Origin: Cronobacter muytjensii ATCC 51329
Lineage (GTDB): Bacteria; Pseudomonadota; Gammaproteobacteria; Enterobacterales; Enterobacteriaceae
Length of the DNA: 64,000 nt
Assembly (NCBI RefSeq): GCF_001277195.1
Contig: NZ_CP012268.1
Span: forward strand, 1,674,001-1,738,000
Direction of reading: 5' to 3'
Shown: piece after piece, positions 60,429 through 64,000 of the stretch
How positions within the stretch are numbered: position 1 is the stretch's first letter
Layout: every line of letters begins with the position of its first letter
Made by a program: the position numbers and the translations under genes
The notes under the pieces: model-generated
Told to the model about the DNA's origin: nothing
Database searches by the model: none
The model's input: the letters and a program-made list of their open reading frames with translations, nothing else

Positions 60429-62180
60429 CTATATCCACTGCGCGATATAGTCAGGCTCCACGGGGCGCGAGAAGTAATAGCCCTGCGCTTCATCGCAGCC
60501 GAACTCCAGCAGCAGGCGCGCGGTTTCGGCATCTTCCACGCCTTCGGCCAGTACGACGTAGTCAAGTTCTTTCAACATCTGGATAACGTTGCGCACGATA
60601 ATCTGGCTGGCGCGATCCTCGGCAATACGGCTGGTCAGTGAGCGGTCAAGCTTAATGATATCAATAGGAATGCGGCGCAAATAGTTGATATTGCTGTAAC
60701 CGGCGCCGAAATCATCCAGCAGGATCTTAAAACCGCGCAGCTTGAGCATCTCCATCTCGCTGAGCGCCGTTTCGCTCTCCAGCGCTTTTTCGGTCTCAAG
60801 ACATTCAATACGAATATCGTTCGGCGACAGCCCTGCGCGCAGCACGCGCGCTTCCAGCGCATCGGCAAAGCCGCTGCGTGAGAGGTCGCTGACGCTGATA
60901 TTGACCGACACCGGCAGGACGATGCCCTGACGATGCCACTTTTGCAGCTGTGACAGCGCTGCGCCAATGACCCACTGGGTAATTTCATCCATCAGCGTCG
61001 TGTTTTGCGCCAGCGGGATAAACACGCCCGGCGGAATGTCGCCGCGCGTAGGGTGACGCCAGCGCAGCAGCGCTTCGACGCCTACCGCTTTACTGGTGCT
61101 GAGTTTGATTTTCGGCTGGTACATCAGATACAGCCCGCGATTTTTCGCGATGCTTTCGCTGAGGTCATGCAGCAACTGGAAATCGACATTACGTTTTTCA
61201 TCGCGCTCGGGGTCGAACACCATATGGCGTTTGTTAAGCCAGATAGCCTCGTGCAGCGCGCTAATGGCGCGCCGTAGCGCCTCGTTAGGCGTGGTTTTCT
61301 CCGGCTGCCAGCCCACCTCGCCCGCAAAAATATTCAGCCGGATGTTGATCCCCTGCAACATCCGCGCGTTTACCAGCGGCAGCGTCGCGGCGTTGCGGCG
61401 AATGGCTTTTTGATTGCGTGTTTTTAACAGCAGGGCGTAGCGGCCAGTCGCCACGTTATAAAGCACGGTGTCGGTTTTCAGCCGCAGTTTCATGCGCAGC
61501 AGAGGGCCAAGATCGTTAAGCAACGTTTCCAGCGCCGGCATGCCGAGCGAGCGCGCCAGTTCATAGGCGGTGGGCATGTCGATGCAGTCGAAAATCATCA
61601 GAGAGTAGCGTTCGGTGCTGCCGCTCGCGCTGAGTCGCTCCATATCGGCCAGGAGTTTCTGGCGGTTGGGCAGGCGCGTCACTGGATCCAGAAAGCCGAC
61701 GGCGTTTAACGTCTCAAGCCAGGCGCCAGTCAGCCCGGCGATAAGCGTCAGCGTCTGCGCGCGCTCATCGTCAAACGGGCGCGGCGAGGTATCTGTCAGG
61801 CCGATGGTGCCGGTGAGGCTGCCATCGCGCGTGCGCAGCGGGGCGCAGGCGTAAAACCGCACCTGCGGCGCGCCAGCGGCGAGCGGATGCGCCCGCGCGC
61901 GTTCATCAAGCGTGGTGTCGCTGCACCAGACCGGCTGACCAGGCGCGCAAAGCGGCTGCGTTAATACCGCAGCGTCGACCTGTAACGGCTCAGGGTGTGC
62001 GAGGTGTACCGGAAGGCCCCCTTTATCCACCACGGCAATAAAGCAGCCGGACACGCCGAGCGCCAGGCTGGCGAGCCTGGCGAATTGCAGCAGTACCGGG
62101 TCCTGATGCCCGTGATCTCCCCGGAGCATGTCCAGGGCGGCCATGCGTCTGGCGTCTTTTCTGTCGATGTGGCTAAACAT
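60429..62180 (-). CDS. GAF - degenerate GGDEF - EAL cyclic-di-GMP phosphodiesterase
   Basis: A 583-residue protein. Residues 1-155 form a GAF sensor. The GGDEF domain (about 160-310) has lost its signature (TGRYA where GGDEF is expected), so it is not a cyclase. The EAL domain keeps the catalytic set: VEALLRW, SVNIS, LETE, LDDFGAGYS, IIKLDRSL, AEGVED and QGYYFSRP. It should degrade cyclic-di-GMP in response to the GAF ligand. No transmembrane segment, so it is cytosolic. Confidence 0.92.
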   Translation of the reverse strand: MFSHIDRKDARRMAALDMLRGDHGHQDPVLLQFARLASLALGVSGCFIAVVDKGGLPVHLAHPEPLQVDAAVLTQPLCAPGQPVWCSDTTLDERARAHPLAAGAPQVRFYACAPLRTRDGSLTGTIGLTDTSPRPFDDERAQTLTLIAGLTGAWLETLNAVGFLDPVTRLPNRQKLLADMERLSASGSTERYSLMIFDCIDMPTAYELARSLGMPALETLLNDLGPLLRMKLRLKTDTVLYNVATGRYALLLKTRNQKAIRRNAATLPLVNARMLQGINIRLNIFAGEVGWQPEKTTPNEALRRAISALHEAIWLNKRHMVFDPERDEKRNVDFQLLHDLSESIAKNRGLYLMYQPKIKLSTSKAVGVEALLRWRHPTRGDIPPGVFIPLAQNTTLMDEITQWVIGAALSQLQKWHRQGIVLPVSVNISVSDLSRSGFADALEARVLRAGLSPNDIRIECLETEKALESETALSEMEMLKLRGFKILLDDFGAGYSNINYLRRIPIDIIKLDRSLTSRIAEDRASQIIVRNVIQMLKELDYVVLAEGVEDAETARLLLEFGCDEAQGYYFSRPVEPDYIAQWI

Positions 62181-62388
62181 AGGGTGCTACCTTCAAGCAC
62201 GGCTTCTTTTCAGGCGCAGGCGCCTCAGGGCTTTTAGAGTCAACGCAGGCGTTGGGCTATCTGATTCATCGGCAAGGTGACAGAGAGCTTTAACAATAAG
62301 CGTTTTTTTATTCTGTTAAGGCCGGGCGCAGGAGAAAGCGGAGCGCGTGCTTATCCAGGCGCCCCGTATTGTCACCACACAGGTTTTC

Positions 62389-62580
62389 TCAGAAGTAACG
62401 GCGCGCCGGCCATTTCATACATGCAAAACACCACCAGGCGACAATGTTCAGGCCTGGCATGGTCAGCAGTAGCGCCATTGACCAGCCGAAACCTGCCCGC
62501 CGGGCGATTTTGTAAGAAGGGATAAAAATCAGCAGCCAGAGCGTAAAGGCCAGCGCAAGCGTAGGTATTCCAGGTAGCAT
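62389..62580 (-). CDS. small two-TM inner membrane protein
   Basis: A 63-residue protein with two hydrophobic helices (about residues 5-22 and 32-52) joined by a basic loop (YKIARRAGFG). GGGGGAA precedes the ATG at 62580; an ATG at 62598 is less likely. Not recognised. Confidence 0.7.
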   Translation of the reverse strand: MLPGIPTLALAFTLWLLIFIPSYKIARRAGFGWSMALLLTMPGLNIVAWWCFACMKWPARRYF

Positions 62581-62653
62581 CAACGTTCCCCCGTCCATTT
62601 TCAGAGGGTTATCGGCAGGCGAGGGGAAAGGTTGAGAATTTTCTTAAAACGGG

Positions 62654-62977
62654 TCAGCGAATGGCAAGCACCGTGAGCGGCGCGCGCAGCATAGTGAATA
62701 TCTGAAACTGGCTGGCGTCCGAGACGTCGCGCAGCACATCACCGTTGCGATAAATCAGGCTTTTGATATGCCCGAGCTGGCGCCAGACCACAATGGCGGA
62801 GGCGATGAGCGAACAGTTCTGCTCCGTCTGGATACACTCCAGCGTGGCATACTGGGTTTCATCCAGCTGATTAATAAACACTTGTAACGCATCCGCAGGA
62901 ATGATGGCTTTGATGTCATCCAACATAACGTCGCTGACAGCGTGGGAAAGACGTAACGTGACGCGCGTGGTTCTCAT
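62654..62977 (-). CDS. hypothetical protein, 107 aa
   Basis: A soluble mixed protein, not recognised. The sequence from residue 20 onward (DIKAIIPADALQVFINQLDETQYATLECIQTEQN) looks globular, and ALTVLAIR ends it. A GAGG lies about 13 bases before the ATG, rather far. Confidence 0.5.
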   Translation of the reverse strand: MRTTRVTLRLSHAVSDVMLDDIKAIIPADALQVFINQLDETQYATLECIQTEQNCSLIASAIVVWRQLGHIKSLIYRNGDVLRDVSDASQFQIFTMLRAPLTVLAIR

Positions 62978-63179
62978 TGCGTTGTAACGGCCTCAGTTTG
63001 TCACTTTTTCGATATGCCGACGTTAACACATTGCGCGCGGATTTGATTCATCCGCGTAAACGGTAAGGATTCAGTAAGGCAGATCAAATTTTGCTGTGCG
63101 GCAGGGAGAATTGATACTTGATCTGCGTCATAAAAAATCGCATATTGCGACCGCACTCTCAGTATGGACACCCGCATTC

Positions 63180-63353
63180 ATGACGCTTTACCAACATATG
63201 CTCGTTTTCTACGCCGTCATGGCGGCGATCGCGGCGCTGATCACTTTCTTCATCGCTAAAGACAAAACCAGTATTAAGCTTTTGAGCGCGACGCTGGTTG
63301 GCGCAACATGGCCGATGAGTTTCCCCGTCGCGCTGCTGGTGGCGCTGTTTTAA
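63180..63353 (+). CDS. ortT: OrtT/GhoT-family orphan membrane toxin
   Basis: A 57-residue protein with two transmembrane segments: MTLYQHMLVFYAVMAAIAAL, a charged loop (KDKTS), then GATWPMSFPVALLVALF. This matches OrtT, which damages the membrane and lowers ATP under stress. No antitoxin gene such as ghoS flanks it, as in E. coli. The ATG at 63180 is used; a longer upstream frame is not conserved. Confidence 0.85.
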   Translation: MTLYQHMLVFYAVMAAIAALITFFIAKDKTSIKLLSATLVGATWPMSFPVALLVALF

Positions 63354-63433
63354 ACCGCAACCAACACGCTTTGGCTTGAAATTCCTGCGCAATGTACCAC
63401 CATAAAGGCCAGTTGAATGACCGGAGCGTAGCG

Positions 63434-63637
63434 ATGCTGCCTGAAAACTATTCCTCCCGCAGCGATGCGGAAAAACGCCTGCTGGCGGTCAACGCCGCGC
63501 TGGAAGTTATTAAAGCCTCCGTGGCCGCGCCGAACGGCTATGAAGGGCGTGACAAACTCGCCAAAGATATCGAATATACCCGCCACCATCTGGCTGAACT
63601 GGCAGACGCCATTCAGGCTGCGCTGGAAAACCGTTAA
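63434..63637 (+). CDS. hypothetical helical protein, 67 aa
   Basis: GGAG precedes the ATG at 63434. The protein is short and helical (SRSDAEKRLLAVNAALEVIKASV, then HHLAELADAIQAALENR), probably a coiled-coil dimer. I recall close relatives in enterobacteria but no function. It lies just upstream of zntB on the same strand. Confidence 0.75.
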   Translation: MLPENYSSRSDAEKRLLAVNAALEVIKASVAAPNGYEGRDKLAKDIEYTRHHLAELADAIQAALENR

Positions 63638-63701
63638 CGACAGCGTAACGTGGCGCTGGCAAAGGCCAGTTGGTTACCCGACTTAATCATCAGGAGACGC
63701 G

Positions 63702-64000
63702 ATGGAGGCCATTAAGGGCTCTGAAGTGAACGTGCCGGATGCGGTATTCGCCTGGCTGCTGGATGGGCATGGCGGTGTACAGCCGCTGCAGGATGACTGC
63801 GTTATTGATAAAGAGCATCCGTGCTGGCTGCATCTGAACTATACCAACCCGGAAAGCGCCCAGTGGCTCGCCGAAACGCCGCTCTTACCTAATCTGGTAC
63901 GCGACGCGCTGGCGGGCGAAAGCCTGCGTCCGCGTGTGACCCGCATGGGCGAGGGCACGCTGATTACGCTGCGCTGCATCAACGGCAGCACCGACGAGCG
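63702..64000 (+). CDS. zntB: ZntB zinc transporter, 5' part
   Basis: The first 99 codons of a CorA-family protein: MEAIKGSEVNVPDAVFAWLLDG, CWLHLNYTNPESAQWL, then LVRDALAGESLRPRVTRMGEG. CAGGAG precedes the ATG. The membrane region lies beyond the window edge. ZntB moves zinc across the inner membrane. Confidence 0.93.
   Translation, partial: MEAIKGSEVNVPDAVFAWLLDGHGGVQPLQDDCVIDKEHPCWLHLNYTNPESAQWLAETPLLPNLVRDALAGESLRPRVTRMGEGTLITLRCINGSTDE

Noticed and set aside
1..64000. CRISPR arrays, tRNA or rRNA genes
   Set aside because: No regularly spaced repeats and no T-arm plus acceptor pattern was found by eye; the KGG tandem repeat is protein-coding.

Overview
The window reads as chromosome of an enterobacterium. 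The backbone block ycjS-T-U-V, ycjW, ycjX, ycjF, tyrR, tpx, ycjG, mpaA, mppA and later ortT and zntB follows E. coli-like order and is GC-rich. The gene content suggests Cronobacter or a close relative, but that is recollection, not a computed placement.

Region 1 (1 to about 29.6 kb) is most of a prophage, in late-gene order. An AT-rich accessory stretch carries a nuclease-AIPR defence-type gene and a small gene behind a LexA box. A nin-like block (NinB-like, YbcO-like, RusA, Q) follows, then a holin, SAR endolysin and nested spanin lysis cassette. Next come an AT-rich zone of small genes, HNH nuclease, HK97-type packaging and head genes, and a complete Mu-type contractile tail with fibre and fibre-assembly genes. 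This head/tail mosaic is the SfV/e14-like plan. No integrase, repressor or replication gene is visible, so the left end lies outside the window. Immunoglobulin-like (BIG2) domains appear on three virion proteins: after the major capsid gene (probably by -1 frameshift), inside the tail sheath, and at the C-terminus of the baseplate J-like protein. A second -1 frameshift, on a seven-T slippery run, is predicted in the tail assembly chaperone gene. Several terminator-like hairpins sit directly before ribosome binding sites inside the late operon.

Region 2 (29.7 to 36.0 kb) is an arsenic resistance cluster. It has arsR-arsB-arsC on the plus strand. On the minus strand it has arsH with a second arsR of a different cysteine type, preceded by an MFS transporter and a phosphinothricin/arsinothricin-type acetyltransferase; a LysR regulator is divergent from these. 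It ends at a repeat of about 230 bp that abuts a decapitated ycjR.

Region 3 (36.3 to 44.4 kb) is the right part of the ycj kojibiose-type sugar locus (ycjR remnant, ycjS, ycjT, ycjU, ycjV, ycjW). Between ycjV and ycjW sits a small insertion with an IS3-type remnant, a 37-residue membrane ORF divergent from a MarR-GNAT fusion regulator across a long palindrome, and a diverged copy of the 230 bp repeat. The 3' end of ycjV with its terminator is duplicated on the far side of this insertion.

Region 4 (44.5 to 64 kb) is backbone: ycjX-ycjF, tyrR with an apparent TyrR box, tpx, ycjG/mpaA/mppA for murein peptide recycling, an LprI-like protein, a TonB siderophore receptor divergent from an exported Fes-like esterase across a Fur box, a lipoprotein, a KGG-repeat stress protein, a GAF-GGDEF(degenerate)-EAL protein, small membrane proteins including the orphan toxin OrtT, and the start of zntB.
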